From the NCBI RefSeq assembly GCF_000196615.1, contig NC_014306.1:2604001-2668000 (forward strand): a stretch of DNA of 64,000 nucleotides, given 5' to 3'. Below the pieces are notes generated by a model. The model saw only the letters and a list, made by a program, of their open reading frames with translations. It searched no databases and was not told the origin of the DNA. Within the stretch, counting starts at the first letter, position 1. The number at the start of each line of letters is the position of its first letter. This stretch comes from Erwinia billingiae Eb661. GTDB taxonomy: Bacteria; Pseudomonadota; Gammaproteobacteria; Enterobacterales; Enterobacteriaceae. The position numbers and the translations under genes are program-made. Below are positions 1 through 9,547 of this stretch, in pieces.

Positions 1-40
1 GAATGATAATTGCTAGCAATTGCGGTTTTACCGGTCAGGT

Positions 41-244
41 TTAATGAAAACTTTCCAGCAGATATCGGAAGGCCTGCTGATAGATAGATTGAAGATGCTT
101 ATCGCGGGTTGCCGTGCTGTGGGCTTGCAGCATAATTAACACATTCTTCTTTTCCAAAGGCTCGCCAGCTTCCAACAATGCAGATACCGCTCTGCCAATC
201 ACCGCATAGATTTCTGAAGGATAATCTTTATCTTTGCCCTGCAC
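41..244 (-). CDS. YmgB/AriR-family biofilm and stress regulator-like small protein
   Basis: A 67-residue acidic, helical protein resembling the conserved half of E. coli YmgB/AriR: a segment beginning SEIYAVIGRAVSALL followed by a KKNVLIMLQ helix matches the order of the YmgB core. The frame is closed by a stop just upstream, and the only usable start is the GTG at 244, preceded by GGAGGA; the overlapping ATG at 246 is out of frame and soon stops. In E. coli the ycgZ-ymgA-ariR genes lie beside the BLUF-EAL gene bluF and are under BluR/BluF blue-light control. The same pairing here, with the BLUF-EAL gene divergent, supports the call. The molecular function is uncertain; family members are proposed connectors acting on the Rcs phosphorelay and biofilm matrix. 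Confidence 0.6.
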   Translation of the reverse strand: MQGKDKDYPSEIYAVIGRAVSALLEAGEPLEKKNVLIMLQAHSTATRDKHLQSIYQQAFRYLLESFH

Positions 245-499
245 ATCTCCTCCGTATCAGACTGGCCAGACTCAACATTTTATCATCAGATAAGGGTTCC
301 AAAAACCCGGAATAAGCAGATACAGATACTTCCTATACGTGCCTTTATCATTATAGACATTCTGCACAAATCGGGAATATTATTTACGGCACCTTCTTGA
401 AAGTATTAATTATATTTAATTAATTGCCTGGAAAGTATTCCAGCGTTTCATGTCAATATTTCTCTGACCTGTTTCCTGCCAGTCAAAATTTGAACAACA

Positions 500-528
500 T
501 TCGCATCCGAATAAAAAACCTCTATACT
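500..528 (+). promoter_or_regulatory. Candidate promoter of the BLUF-EAL gene
   Basis: TTCGCA at 500-505 and TATACT at 523-528 are separated by 17 bp, about 65 bp upstream of the start codon. The CTATACT -10 element is of the kind favoured by sigma-S. The rest of 245-499 is AT-rich intergenic DNA that must hold the divergent promoter of the YmgB-like gene; no MerR-type operator could be assigned by eye. Confidence 0.45.
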
Positions 529-594
529 GGAACCGCTGTCAGACCATGGCACTCAACATCCTGACTATATAAAAACAATTTTATGGAATCCTCA

Positions 595-1812
595 ATGCTG
601 TCTACTCTCCTCTACCGCAGCCATATTTGTGATGATGTTCCGGTCAAAGCACTGAAGAACCTCTTATTAAAAGCCAATAAAAATAATGAATTAAACGAGG
701 TTACCGGGATCCTGCTGTTTAACGGCACCCATTTCTTCCAGCTGCTGGAAGGCCCTGAACAGGCTGTAAAAACCATTTACGAACATATTTGCCTCGATAA
801 ACGTCACCATAATCTGGTCGAGTTGATGCGCGACTATGCCCCTTCCCGCCGCTTTGGCAATGCCGGAATGGAACTGTTCGATTTGCGCCTTCACGATCGC
901 GATACGGTGCTGCAGGCGGTGTTGGATAAAGGGACCTCTAAGTATCAACTGACTTACGACGACCGCGCGTTACAGTTTCTGCGCTCTTTTGTCGAGGCGC
1001 GTGAAAGTGAAGAGTATTTTGAAATTCCGCCTGCCGTTAACTGGAACTTTGTCAGCGATGCTGAGCCTGACGAAAATGATCGTCAGTTCCCTGAGCAGGG
1101 ATACAGTTTTGCTTTCCAGCCGATCGTCGACCCGTTGTCCCAAAAGATCGTTTCACTTGAAGCGCTGATGCGTAATGCTTCCGGGCTGAACCCGCTGGAC
1201 TATTTCGACACCCTGCCTCGTAATGAACTTTACGAACTGGATATCAAGTCTAAGAAAGTGGTGTTTGAAATGGCTAAAAAAATGGGCATCGAGGGACTGA
1301 CGCTTTCCATTAATTTACTGCCGATGTCACTGGTGATGGTGCCTGATGCGGTAGATTTCCTGATCCAGCAGATCGATGCCAACGGCTTAGTGCCCGAGCA
1401 AATCGTGATTGAGGTAACCGAAAACGAAGTTATCTCGCGCCCGGACGAGTTTTCGCTGGCCATAAAACAGTTAAGAGCGGCAGGCTTCAATCTGGCCATT
1501 GATGATTTTGGTGCCGGATCCGCCGGCTTGTTACTGCTGGCCCGGTTCCAGCCGGACCGCGTCAAAATCGATCGCTACATTATTAATGACGTGCATAAAA
1601 GCGGCCCAAAACAGGCGATTGTGCACGCCATCATTAAGTGTTGTCAGTCGCTGAACATCGGGGTGATTGCGGAAGGTGTCGAGCAGCCGGAAGAGTGGAT
1701 GTGGCTGGAGTCCGCCGGGATCAGTCAGTTCCAGGGCTTCCTGTTTGCGACCCCAAAACTTGAGGCAGTCCCTGCGGTGGCCTGGCCTGAACTGAACGAA
1801 GACGTGCTCTGA
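595..1812 (+). CDS. bluF: BLUF-EAL blue-light-regulated c-di-GMP protein (BluF/BlrP1 family)
   Basis: A 405-residue protein with an N-terminal BLUF flavin photosensor (about 1-93) and a C-terminal EAL domain (about 165-400). Starting at 595 rather than the upstream ATG at 583 puts the flavin-ring tyrosine at Tyr7 and glutamine at Gln49, as in E. coli BluF. E. coli BluF has a degenerate EAL domain. Here the catalytic set looks complete: Glu189 of EAL, Asn240, Glu273, Asp303-Asp304 of DDFG, Lys324, Glu360 of EGVE and Gln380. That is the pattern of Klebsiella BlrP1, a light-activated c-di-GMP phosphodiesterase. The protein is cytosolic. It lies beside the YmgB-like gene, and no MerR-type BluR is visible in the window. 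Whether it is an enzyme, an antirepressor or both cannot be settled from sequence. Confidence 0.9.
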   Translation: MLSTLLYRSHICDDVPVKALKNLLLKANKNNELNEVTGILLFNGTHFFQLLEGPEQAVKTIYEHICLDKRHHNLVELMRDYAPSRRFGNAGMELFDLRLHDRDTVLQAVLDKGTSKYQLTYDDRALQFLRSFVEARESEEYFEIPPAVNWNFVSDAEPDENDRQFPEQGYSFAFQPIVDPLSQKIVSLEALMRNASGLNPLDYFDTLPRNELYELDIKSKKVVFEMAKKMGIEGLTLSINLLPMSLVMVPDAVDFLIQQIDANGLVPEQIVIEVTENEVISRPDEFSLAIKQLRAAGFNLAIDDFGAGSAGLLLLARFQPDRVKIDRYIINDVHKSGPKQAIVHAIIKCCQSLNIGVIAEGVEQPEEWMWLESAGISQFQGFLFATPKLEAVPAVAWPELNEDVL

Positions 1813-1900
1813 TACGCTGTTTGTTACGGATTTATCTGTGTGCGATCGCCAGCATGACATACACTCAGTGCTGGGTTTACTGCGCTTATAAGGAAAAATT

Positions 1901-2404
1901 ATGTCTCAGACAGTTCATTTTCAAGGCAACCCGGTTGCCGTTGCAGGTCAGATCCCCGAGAAGGGCGAAGCCGCTAAGCCATTTACACTGGTCGCTAAAG
2001 ACCTGTCGGAAGTCTCGCTGACTCAGTATGCCGGCAAGCGTAAAGTGCTTAACATCTTCCCAAGCGTCGATACCGGCGTGTGTGCCACTTCCGTACGCAA
2101 ATTTAACCAGCTGGCAGGTGAAGTGAGCAACACGGTCGTGCTGTGTATTTCTGCCGACTTACCTTTTGCTCAGTCCCGCTTCTGCGGCTCTGAAGGCTTA
2201 AGCAACGTGGTCACCCTTTCCACGCTGCGTGGCAGTGATTTCAAACAGGATTATGGTGTGGCGATTGCTGATGGCCCGTTGAAAGGTCTGGCGGCGCGCG
2301 CAGTGGTGATTCTGGATGAGCAGGACAAGGTGATTTACAGCCAGTTGGTTAACGAGATCACCACTGAGCCGGAGTATGATGCGGCGCTGGCTGCTTTAAA
2401 GTAA
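1901..2404 (+). CDS. tpx: Thiol peroxidase Tpx
   Basis: A 167-residue atypical 2-Cys peroxiredoxin, near-collinear with E. coli Tpx. It reduces hydrogen and alkyl hydroperoxides using thioredoxin. The peroxidatic Cys61 lies in DTGVCATS, the resolving Cys95 in SRFCG, and Cys82 is also conserved. The start at 1901 has an AAGGAAA ribosome site. Tpx is monocistronic here, followed by a strong terminator and facing tyrR tail to tail, as in E. coli. Confidence 0.97.
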   Translation: MSQTVHFQGNPVAVAGQIPEKGEAAKPFTLVAKDLSEVSLTQYAGKRKVLNIFPSVDTGVCATSVRKFNQLAGEVSNTVVLCISADLPFAQSRFCGSEGLSNVVTLSTLRGSDFKQDYGVAIADGPLKGLAARAVVILDEQDKVIYSQLVNEITTEPEYDAALAALK

Positions 2405-2459
2405 TGGCAAACGTTGAGTGAAGGGAGCAGGCCTCCTTTCGTCAGCGCGGCATATAAAA

Positions 2460-2490
2460 CAGGGCGGAGTGTTTCCGCCCTGTTTTTTTT
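2460..2490 (+). terminator. Rho-independent terminator after tpx
   Basis: A 9-bp stem (CAGGGCGGA/TCCGCCCTG) with a 5-base loop is followed by eight T residues on the plus strand. It lies between the convergent tpx and tyrR genes. Confidence 0.9.
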
Positions 2491-2520
2491 GTTTAAAGGT
2501 AGGGATAACGGGACTGGCGT

Positions 2521-4086
2521 TCAGGAACGGTTCTCAGGATCGGCTTTCTTTTGGCTGAGCCCGTATTCACGCAGTTTATTGGCAATCGCGGTGTGAGACA
2601 CGCCCAGTCGTTTTGCCAGTTTGCGCGTGCTGGGATACGAGAGATAAAGCCGGGTTAAGATTGAACGCTCAAAGCGGCTGGTAATCTCATCCAGCGAACC
2701 TTCCATCACTTCCTCGCCTAACGGCATCTCCATGGCGAACTCCGGCAGGATGATATCCTGCGGACGCAGTTCATGACCTTCAAGCTGAGTCAGCGCCCGA
2801 TACAACGCATTCTTTAACTGGCGCACGTTACCCGGCCAGGTATAACGGCTGAGGAACGCATTCAGCTGTGGCGCGAGTTTTGGTCTGGCCACGCCCTGCT
2901 CATCGGCAAACCGGGCCACAAACATTTCGGTCAACGGCAGAATATCCTGCGGTCGATCGCGCAGCGGTGGCAGGTTTAGCGTCAGGACATTGAGGCGGTA
3001 GAACAGATCTTCGCGGAACTCCCCGCGATGCACCATTTCGGTCAGATTCTTCTGCGTGGCACAGATCACCCGCACATCCACATGCACTTCATGTTCTTCG
3101 CCCACGCGGCGGAAGGTGCCGTCATTGAGGAAACGCAGCAGCTTGGTCTGCATCCTTGGGGTCATTTCGCCAATTTCATCCAGTAGCACGGAGCCGCCGC
3201 TGGCCTGTTCGAAGAAGCCCTTCTTGCCTTCCAGCGCGTTCGGATAGGCCCCGGCCGCATGGCCAAACAGTTCGCTTTCGGCCACATCGTCCGGCAACGA
3301 GGCGCAGTTCAGCGCCAGGAACGGCTTTTTGCCCCGCGCACTGCGCAGATGACAGGCACGGGCCAGCATATCTTTGCCGGTGCCGGTATCGCCGACAATC
3401 AGCAAGGGTGCATCAAGCATCGCCAGTTTGCGCGCCTGATCGACCACCTGACGCATTTTCGGCGTCACCGCGACGATGTGGTCAAATTCGCTGTCGTCAT
3501 TCACCGCCAGGTTTTGCAACTGCTGGCCCATTCTGGCGGTGGATTTCAACATGACCACCGCACCCACCGGGTTAACCACCTCACCCGCGGCGTAAATCGG
3601 GGTGATCTCCATCAGGAAATCGCGCCCCTGAATCACCACATGGTGAGCCTGAGGTTCAATGCGCTCATTCTCCAGCCAGCGTTGAAAGTTGAAACCGGGG
3701 ATCAATGCACCGGCGCCAAAATTACGCATCTTCTCTTCGTTGAGCGCAAACAATCCCTGTGCCGCCGGGTTCGCCAGCTCCACTTTGCTTTTCATATCGA
3801 TAGAAAACACCGGTTCCGGCAGCGCGACCAGCAGCGCGCTGAGCGCACGGTGTTCACGTTCCGAAGGAAGGAAGTTGACCGTTCTGACATCGGTTACGCT
3901 GGGAATACGGCGGATTTCTGCCATCAGCTGGCTGAACAATTCAAATTCAACCGGACTGAAGTTGAGGTAGATGCGCCCGATTGAGGCAATTTCAATTCCG
4001 CGCAAATCGATGTTTCGCTCCACCAGGAGATCGAGCAATTCGCGGGTAAGACCAAGTCGGTCCTGGCAAAAAACTTCCAGACGCAT
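2521..4086 (-). CDS. tyrR: Transcriptional regulator TyrR (aromatic amino acid regulon)
   Basis: A 521-residue regulator of aromatic amino acid biosynthesis and transport genes. Domains in order: an ACT-like domain (about 1-75, beginning MRLEVFCQDRLGLT), PAS (about 80-190), an AAA+ sigma-54-activator-type domain with Walker A GDTGTGKD (about 205-430), and a C-terminal helix-turn-helix ending in SHTAIANKLREYGL. The ATG at 4086 gives the family N-terminus; the frame extends to a TTG nine bases earlier that I do not favour. Compared with E. coli TyrR as I remember it, there is a short insertion after ESELFGHA, giving GAYPNALEGKKG. This lengthens the loop where true sigma-54 activators carry GAFTGA. 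The gene is downstream of ycjX-ycjF in the same direction. Confidence 0.96.
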   Translation of the reverse strand: MRLEVFCQDRLGLTRELLDLLVERNIDLRGIEIASIGRIYLNFSPVEFELFSQLMAEIRRIPSVTDVRTVNFLPSEREHRALSALLVALPEPVFSIDMKSKVELANPAAQGLFALNEEKMRNFGAGALIPGFNFQRWLENERIEPQAHHVVIQGRDFLMEITPIYAAGEVVNPVGAVVMLKSTARMGQQLQNLAVNDDSEFDHIVAVTPKMRQVVDQARKLAMLDAPLLIVGDTGTGKDMLARACHLRSARGKKPFLALNCASLPDDVAESELFGHAAGAYPNALEGKKGFFEQASGGSVLLDEIGEMTPRMQTKLLRFLNDGTFRRVGEEHEVHVDVRVICATQKNLTEMVHRGEFREDLFYRLNVLTLNLPPLRDRPQDILPLTEMFVARFADEQGVARPKLAPQLNAFLSRYTWPGNVRQLKNALYRALTQLEGHELRPQDIILPEFAMEMPLGEEVMEGSLDEITSRFERSILTRLYLSYPSTRKLAKRLGVSHTAIANKLREYGLSQKKADPENRS

Positions 4087-4233
4087 AAGGGGCAACCTTT
4101 CATTATTCGGGCTTTGTCTGATGATACTCTATCGGCGTGAGCGCCAGTAGTGGTCTGGAAGGAAAAGTTGACAGGGACCGTGCTGAATGCGCACCAACCC
4201 AGCAATAATCCGGGTTGGCGCGTAAACTTTCGA

Positions 4234-5292
4234 CTATTTTTCGGGGTTTACTGGCCCTTTTTGCAGGGTTTCTTTCAGCTGGATAATCAGATCGCGACGG
4301 AAATCACCCAGACGGGGTTTGTCACCTTCAATCCACGGCAGCGGACGGCACAATTCCATGGTTTTGATCCCCAACCTGGCGGTCAGCAGCCCGGCACCAA
4401 TCCCCTGCGCGGCACGGGCAGAAAAGCGCGCGGCCAGATCCTGAGACATCCAGTCCATCCCCACTTCCCTGACCAGTTCGGACGCACCGGCAAACGCGAT
4501 ATTCAGCAGCACCAGACGGAACAGGCGGATACGGCTAAAGTAGCCCAATTCAATGCCATAAATGGCGGCGATACGGTTCACCAGACGCAGGTTTCGCCAG
4601 GCGATAAACGCCATATCCACCAGCGCCAGCGGGCTGACGGCAATCATCAGGGTCGACTCAGCCGAACTGCGGCCAATTTCACGCCTGGCCTGACGATCTA
4701 ACACCGGTTGAACCAGCTGGGCATACAGACCGACGATTTCGCGATCGTTGTGGGTTTCATGCAGCGAGGCATGCCAGCGTTGCAGCGCCGGGTGTCCCTG
4801 ATCCAGCCCCGCCTGTCTGGCCAGCTTTTCACAGAACGCCCGCCCTTTGCCCATGCCGTGACTGGTGAGTAATTCCCGCGCCACATCCCTTTCTTCCGCA
4901 CGCTCACGCAGGCGATACAGGCGACGCCATTCGGCAATCAGTGAACCCGCGCCGGCAAACACTATTAACCCACCGGCGACACAGCCGCCCATCGCTATCC
5001 AGTCCTGCTGGAGCCAGGCATTGTGCGCCCACTGCACGCCCTGCGCGACCACGCTGATCCCCAGCACTGCCAGACCGGCCTTGACCATTTTGCGCCACAG
5101 ACTGCGTTTTGGCCGCAGGGCCGCTTCAACCACGCGTTCACCTTCGCCCTCCTCAACAGGCTCAAGATCGGGATCTTCCGGGACGAAAACCGCATTCTGC
5201 TGCTCAAATGCCCGTGCCGCCTTCAGATTCGGCAGCGTTTCGGCTTCCAGCGGCTTGGCAAAATCAATTCGAGGTTTAATTGGCGTATTCAT
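4234..5292 (-). CDS. ycjF: YcjF inner-membrane protein (DUF697/TIGR01620 family)
   Basis: A 352-residue protein matching E. coli YcjF in length and in the [11 protein letters not shown] start. It has a charged cytoplasmic N-terminus (about 1-70), two adjacent hydrophobic segments (about 70-110), then a helical DUF697 domain with further hydrophobic stretches. It overlaps the end of ycjX by 4 bases, so the two are co-translated. ycjX-ycjF are coinduced with the psp genes in E. coli. Molecular function is unknown; a GTPase partner role is inferred from the overlap with ycjX. Confidence 0.92.
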   Translation of the reverse strand: MNTPIKPRIDFAKPLEAETLPNLKAARAFEQQNAVFVPEDPDLEPVEEGEGERVVEAALRPKRSLWRKMVKAGLAVLGISVVAQGVQWAHNAWLQQDWIAMGGCVAGGLIVFAGAGSLIAEWRRLYRLRERAEERDVARELLTSHGMGKGRAFCEKLARQAGLDQGHPALQRWHASLHETHNDREIVGLYAQLVQPVLDRQARREIGRSSAESTLMIAVSPLALVDMAFIAWRNLRLVNRIAAIYGIELGYFSRIRLFRLVLLNIAFAGASELVREVGMDWMSQDLAARFSARAAQGIGAGLLTARLGIKTMELCRPLPWIEGDKPRLGDFRRDLIIQLKETLQKGPVNPEK

Positions 5293-6686
5293 CGCAATTT
5301 ATCTCCCAGTAAAAACTCCAGCGCCGCATCCATCCTGATGTGCGGCAGAGGACGATCCACATCCAAATCCTGTGGCCGGAATTGTTCAAAATGAAAACCC
5401 TGCTGCTGCCAAAATGCGTTGCCCGGCAGGCGTGGCGGCACTTCACCGGGATAGACGGTGAGCGGTTCATTATCCGCCAGGCGATGACCGCGTAATGCCG
5501 GGATCTTCTCACCCTGATGATCCACCAAGCCACTTTGGGTCGCCTGCACCGAAGCCAGGCCCATACAGTCCATGGTGATACCTTCAAACGCCGCGTTCTG
5601 CCAGGCGTCCTGCACCAGCTGCTGCAGCAGTGACACCAGATTGGCGTGCTGATCCGCGGTGACGTGATCGGATTTGGTGGCGGCAAACAGCAGCTTATCG
5701 ATCACCGGCGAGAACAGGCGGCGAAACAGCGTGCGCTGGCCGTAGGAGAAGCTCTGCATCAACTGGGTCAACGCGAGGCGCATATCGTTAAACGCCTGCG
5801 GGCCACTGTTCAGCGGTTGCAGACAGTCGACCAGCACGATCTGGCGGTCGAATTTCAGGAAGTAGTTTTTATAGAAACCTTTGACCACATGCTGGCAATA
5901 GTAGTTAAAGCGCGCGCGCAGCATACCGATGTTGGTACTGGCATCCGCCTGCGCCAACCGGGCTTCATGACTTTCATCCAGCTGTGGCCACGGGAAGAAC
6001 TGTAGCGCGGGCGCGCCGGCCATATCGCCGGGCAGCACAAAGCGACCGGGCTGAATAAAATGCAGGCCTTCCTGCTTACATTTCAGCAGGTATTCCGTCC
6101 AGGCCGCCGCAATTTCACCCAGCCGATTTTCATCAGCCGGTGCCAGCGGATCCAGACCTTCGCACAGGGTTTTCCAGCGTTCAGACCAGCTGGCGCGATC
6201 GCCCTGCAGCAACCCGGTCATCTGCCGCGACCAGCCGAGGTAATCCTGGGCCAGCATCGGCAAATCCAGCAGCCACTCGCCGGGATAGTCGACAATTTCC
6301 AGATAGAGCGTTGAAGTATCTTTGAAATGCCGCAGCAGCGATTCTCGTGAGCGATAGCGCAGCGCCAGACGCATTTCGCTGACGCCGCGGGTTGGCGTTG
6401 GCCAGTCCGGCGGCGACGCATAAAGCTGGGAGAGACCTTCGTCGTAGGTGAAGCGCTGAATGCCCATATCACGCTGTGGCACGCGCTTAACGCCTAACAG
6501 TCGCTCTTCGCGAACGGCGGAAAACATCGGCAGGCGCGCGCCGGAATTGACGTTGAGGAGTTGATTAACCAGAGAGGTGATAAAAGCGGTTTTCCCGCTG
6601 CGGCTGAGGCCAGTGACAGCAAGGCGCAGGTGGCGATCCGCGCCCCGATTCACCAGCGACAGCAATTCATTTTGAAGTCGGTTCAT
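5289..6686 (-). CDS. ycjX: YcjX stress-induced P-loop GTPase-like protein
   Basis: A 465-residue protein of the YcjX/DUF463 family. The P-loop GLSRSGKT lies at about residues 25-32, near the N-terminus as usual. A possible switch/G3-like sequence VDYPGEWL and a late ATKSDH segment resembling an NKxD guanine motif are present. It is the first gene of the ycjX-ycjF pair, located just downstream of pspD in the same direction. In E. coli it is a member of the PspF/sigma-54 or heat-responsive set. The cellular role is not established. Confidence 0.93.
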   Translation of the reverse strand: MNRLQNELLSLVNRGADRHLRLAVTGLSRSGKTAFITSLVNQLLNVNSGARLPMFSAVREERLLGVKRVPQRDMGIQRFTYDEGLSQLYASPPDWPTPTRGVSEMRLALRYRSRESLLRHFKDTSTLYLEIVDYPGEWLLDLPMLAQDYLGWSRQMTGLLQGDRASWSERWKTLCEGLDPLAPADENRLGEIAAAWTEYLLKCKQEGLHFIQPGRFVLPGDMAGAPALQFFPWPQLDESHEARLAQADASTNIGMLRARFNYYCQHVVKGFYKNYFLKFDRQIVLVDCLQPLNSGPQAFNDMRLALTQLMQSFSYGQRTLFRRLFSPVIDKLLFAATKSDHVTADQHANLVSLLQQLVQDAWQNAAFEGITMDCMGLASVQATQSGLVDHQGEKIPALRGHRLADNEPLTVYPGEVPPRLPGNAFWQQQGFHFEQFRPQDLDVDRPLPHIRMDAALEFLLGDKLR

Positions 6687-6749
6687 TGTGGTGTCGGCAC
6701 CTTTTATTGTTCTGTTTACAGCAGTATTCGGGACGGCAAGTGTAGCAAA

Positions 6750-6986
6750 TTAAGGCAAGGTTTTAGACTTATTCCAACGGGCGGAAGCGCCACGTACGGC
6801 ACGACGCAGTAAGGGTTCCAGTGCCCAGGCAAGGAAGATTTTCAGCGGACGGTGGGCGACAGATTTAACCGCCCAACCAGCCAGACCGCCTGGTCCGTAC
6901 GTCAGTGCGCTAATCAGCACAAATTTCCCCACCCTCTTGAACGCGGGCGCGGCGTTACTTTTTACAGATGATTGCCAGTTACGCAT
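6750..6986 (-). CDS. pspD: Phage shock protein D
   Basis: A 78-residue membrane-associated protein. The core GKFVLISALTYGPGGLAGW and the following KSVAHRPLK segment match E. coli PspD. It is the distal gene of pspABCD, 54 bases after pspC. It is the least understood member of the envelope-stress operon and peripherally linked to PspA at the inner membrane. No pspE follows in this genome; ycjX comes next. Confidence 0.9.
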   Translation of the reverse strand: MRNWQSSVKSNAAPAFKRVGKFVLISALTYGPGGLAGWAVKSVAHRPLKIFLAWALEPLLRRAVRGASARWNKSKTLP

Positions 6987-7040
6987 AAATGTACTCCTGA
7001 AAAGAAGAGAAAGGCCCGCGAACGAGCCCGCTCGGAGGGA

Positions 7041-7406
7041 TTATAGCTGACGAAAACGGCTGCGGACGCTGAATGTTTCCGAGGTAACGTAACGCTCCAT
7101 GTTCCTCAGGCTGGCTTCGCCGCCGTTGAGCTCGGCGCCCAGTTGATCCAGCAGCTGGTGCGCGGTTGGTGCTCTTTCGCCATTTCTGTCCAGTTCATCT
7201 GGCATCTCATCCAGCAAAAACGCCAGGCCGAAATAGGCGATCAGGGTGAAGAAAAACAGGCCAAAGAACATCGACAGCACCACAATCACCCGCACCAGAC
7301 GTACCGGGATATCCAGATATTCGGCCACGCCGGCGCAAACGCCCTTCACTTTGCCGCGAGCAGGAATGCGGTAAAGCTTTTTTCCCTTAATGGTTACGCC
7401 GCTCAT
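7041..7406 (-). CDS. pspC: Envelope stress sensor PspC
   Basis: A 121-residue PspC-domain protein (about 5-70: a YRIPARGKVKGVCAGVAEY segment followed by a long hydrophobic helix to about residue 65), with a C-terminal tail containing a leucine-zipper-like region. With PspB it senses inner-membrane stress and releases PspA from PspF. Its start overlaps the pspB stop by 4 bases, giving coupled translation. Confidence 0.95.
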   Translation of the reverse strand: MSGVTIKGKKLYRIPARGKVKGVCAGVAEYLDIPVRLVRVIVVLSMFFGLFFFTLIAYFGLAFLLDEMPDELDRNGERAPTAHQLLDQLGAELNGGEASLRNMERYVTSETFSVRSRFRQL

Positions 7407-7630
7407 GGCTGCCTCCAGTTCGGGTGCTCTGCATCCAGAATTTCTTCCAGTGCCTGCACGCGCTCACGCATCCGTTTAGCATCCTGAGTTAACTGCTGCA
7501 GACGCTGCAGTTCACCTTGTGACAGCTCAGCGCCGTTGTTCTGACGGTTGCTGTAATGAAGCCATAACCAGATCGGGGCCACAAACAGCACGAAAATCGT
7601 CAGGGGTATGGCCAGAAATAACGCGCTCAT
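7403..7630 (-). CDS. pspB: Envelope stress protein PspB
   Basis: A 75-residue protein with one N-terminal transmembrane helix (about residues 3-25) and a cytoplasmic coiled coil (about 38-68) ending HPNWRQ, as in E. coli PspB. It partners PspC in sensing membrane stress. The start is read with the GGAGAA ribosome site just upstream. Confidence 0.95.
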   Translation of the reverse strand: MSALFLAIPLTIFVLFVAPIWLWLHYSNRQNNGAELSQGELQRLQQLTQDAKRMRERVQALEEILDAEHPNWRQP

Positions 7631-7702
7631 TCATTCTCCTTGAAATATCGACCTGAACATTTTCAGGAACGGGCATCCAGCCAGGGATGCCGGGCACAGG
7701 CA

Positions 7703-8368
7703 TTACTCACTGCGGTTCATTTTGGCTTTTAACGCCGCCAGCTGCTCACTGATTTCATCATCGGCGTGCAGGTCAGCAAATTCCTGATCCAACGTTTTCT
7801 TTTTACCAAAGCTCTGGCTTTCGGCTTCGGCTTCCATATGATCGATACGGCGTTCAAAGGATTCGAAACGCGCCATCGCTTCATCAATTTTACCGCTGTC
7901 CAGCTGACGACGCACGTCACGTGAAGAAGAAGCGGCCTGATGACGTAAGGTCAGGGCCTGCTGACGGGCGCGGGTTTCGGTGAGTTTTTTCTCCAGCTCG
8001 CCAATTTCGCCTTTCATACGGGTCAGCGTCTCTTCAACCTGCTCAGCTTCACGCTTCAGTGACACAATCAGCTCGGTCAGCTTCTGTTTTTCGATCAGCG
8101 CCGCACGGGCCAGATCGTCTTTCTCTTTACGCAGCGCAAGCTCGGCTTTGTCCTGCCATTCGGTCTGCTGTGCTTCAGCCTGGTCGATACGACGCACCAG
8201 CTGTTTCTTTTCTGCCAGCGCACGGGCGGAGGTCGAGCGCACTTCGACCAGCGTGTCTTCCATTTCCTGAATCATCAGGCGTACCAGCTTTTGCGGATCC
8301 TCTGCTTTCTCCAGCAGCGAATTGATATTGGCGTTCACGATATCGGCAAAGCGAGAAAAAATACCCAT
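7703..8368 (-). CDS. pspA: Phage shock protein PspA
   Basis: A 221-residue ESCRT-III-like coiled-coil protein starting [19 protein letters not shown], the amphipathic membrane-binding helix. Long heptad coiled coils run from about 25 to 185. Soluble PspA inhibits the enhancer-binding protein PspF; under proton-motive-force stress it is drawn to the membrane by PspBC and stabilises it. The ATG at 8368 is chosen over the TTG two codons earlier because it gives the family N-terminus. It is the first gene of the psp operon and has a sigma-54 promoter upstream. Confidence 0.97.
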   Translation of the reverse strand: MGIFSRFADIVNANINSLLEKAEDPQKLVRLMIQEMEDTLVEVRSTSARALAEKKQLVRRIDQAEAQQTEWQDKAELALRKEKDDLARAALIEKQKLTELIVSLKREAEQVEETLTRMKGEIGELEKKLTETRARQQALTLRHQAASSSRDVRRQLDSGKIDEAMARFESFERRIDHMEAEAESQSFGKKKTLDQEFADLHADDEISEQLAALKAKMNRSE

Positions 8369-8432
8369 AATCAAAGTCCTCGGTAGTGTCTTATTGAATG
8401 TGCGCAGTCATCTGCGTCGACGCTATTACCTA

Positions 8433-8450
8433 TTCAAATCGCGTGCCAAC
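8433..8450 (-). promoter_or_regulatory. Sigma-54 promoter of the psp operon
   Basis: On the minus strand TTGGCACGCGATTTGAAT matches the -24 (TGGCACG) and -12 (TTGNA) elements and closely resembles the E. coli pspA promoter. It lies about 65 bp before pspA. The 8451-8540 stretch should hold the PspF enhancer and IHF sites, which I cannot define base by base. Confidence 0.8.
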
Positions 8451-8483
8451 TTTTATCTTATTGATTTATGGGCATTCTCACTG

Positions 8484-8512
8484 TTTACAGGCTGATGCAG
8501 ATTGGTTAATGT
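8484..8512 (+). promoter_or_regulatory. Candidate sigma-70 promoter of pspF
   Basis: TTTACA (8484-8489) and TAATGT (8507-8512) are 17 bp apart and end 31 bp before the pspF start. The site overlaps the region expected to hold the PspF binding sites, consistent with the autoregulation known for PspF. Confidence 0.5.
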
Positions 8513-8542
8513 GGTGTAAATAACTAACATCTGGTGAATTTC

Positions 8543-9532
8543 ATGAGCGAAAATAACGAGACGTTGCTCGGCGAGTCAAATAACTTCCTTGAAGTGCTTG
8601 AGCAGGTTTCCCGTCTGGCGCCGTTGAACAAGCCGGTGTTGGTCATTGGCGAGCGGGGAACCGGGAAAGAGCTGATCGCCAGCCGTCTGCATTACCTGTC
8701 CGACCGCTGGCAGGGGCCGTTTATCTCCCTCAACTGTGCGGCGCTGAATGAAAACCTGCTGGATTCGGAACTGTTCGGCCATGAAGCCGGCGCCTTTACC
8801 GGCGCGCAAAAGCGCCATCTGGGCCGCTTCGAACGTGCTGATGGCGGCACCCTATTCCTTGATGAGCTGGCCACCGCACCGATGCTGGTACAGGAAAAAC
8901 TGCTGCGGGTAATTGAGTACGGGCATTTGGAGCGCGTGGGCGGCAGCCAGCCGCTGCAGGTGAGCGTGCGGCTGGTCTGTGCCACCAACGATGATTTGCC
9001 GCTGCTGGCGCAGGAGGGAAAATTCCGCGCCGACCTGCTCGATCGCCTGGCGTTTGATGTGGTTCAGCTGCCGCCATTGCGCGAACGCCGCAGCGATATT
9101 CTGGTGATGGCCGAGCATTTTGCCATTCAGATGTGCCGCGAGCTTGGCCTGCCGCTGTTCCCCGGCTTTTCGGCGCAGGCAAAGCAGATCCTGCTGGACT
9201 ACGGCTGGCCGGGTAACGTCCGCGAGTTAAAGAATGTGGTTGAGCGCTCGGTCTATCGCCATAGCGAAGTCGATCAGGAGCTGGACAGCATCATTATCAA
9301 CCCTTTTAAGCGCCAGCAGCCTGCCAGGGAGACTGAAGTGGCTGAGGCTGGCAGCCTGCCTGATTTACCTCTGGATCTGCGCCGCTGGCAGAATCAGCAG
9401 GAGAAAGATCTGCTGGATAAAAGCCTGGCTCAGGCCCGCTATAGCCAGCGTCGCGCGGCGGAATTACTGGGCGTTACCTATCACCAGCTGCGCGCGATGA
9501 TGAAAAAGCACGGCATCAACGTCGATAAGTGA
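8543..9532 (+). CDS. pspF: psp operon transcriptional activator PspF
   Basis: A 329-residue sigma-54 enhancer-binding protein with no N-terminal sensory domain. It has an AAA+ domain (about 10-245) with Walker A GERGTGKE, the sigma-54-contacting loop GAFTGA and Walker B GGTLFLDE, followed by a C-terminal Fis-type helix-turn-helix (RRAAELLGVTYHQLR). It is controlled by PspA binding rather than phosphorylation. The ATG at 8543 is preferred to the GTG three codons upstream. It is divergent from pspABCD, as in E. coli. Confidence 0.97.
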   Translation: MSENNETLLGESNNFLEVLEQVSRLAPLNKPVLVIGERGTGKELIASRLHYLSDRWQGPFISLNCAALNENLLDSELFGHEAGAFTGAQKRHLGRFERADGGTLFLDELATAPMLVQEKLLRVIEYGHLERVGGSQPLQVSVRLVCATNDDLPLLAQEGKFRADLLDRLAFDVVQLPPLRERRSDILVMAEHFAIQMCRELGLPLFPGFSAQAKQILLDYGWPGNVRELKNVVERSVYRHSEVDQELDSIIINPFKRQQPARETEVAEAGSLPDLPLDLRRWQNQQEKDLLDKSLAQARYSQRRAAELLGVTYHQLRAMMKKHGINVDK

Positions 9533-9547
9533 GCCCTGACGGCAGAC

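Noticed and set aside
3259..3984. A 241-codon plus-strand ORF inside tyrR
   Set aside because: It is antisense to a clear tyrR gene; its His/Arg/Gln-rich composition is that of a shadow frame.
4194..4218. 7-bp hairpin between ycjF and tyrR
   Set aside because: No T-tract on either strand and no regulatory motif recognised; too weak to list as a terminator.
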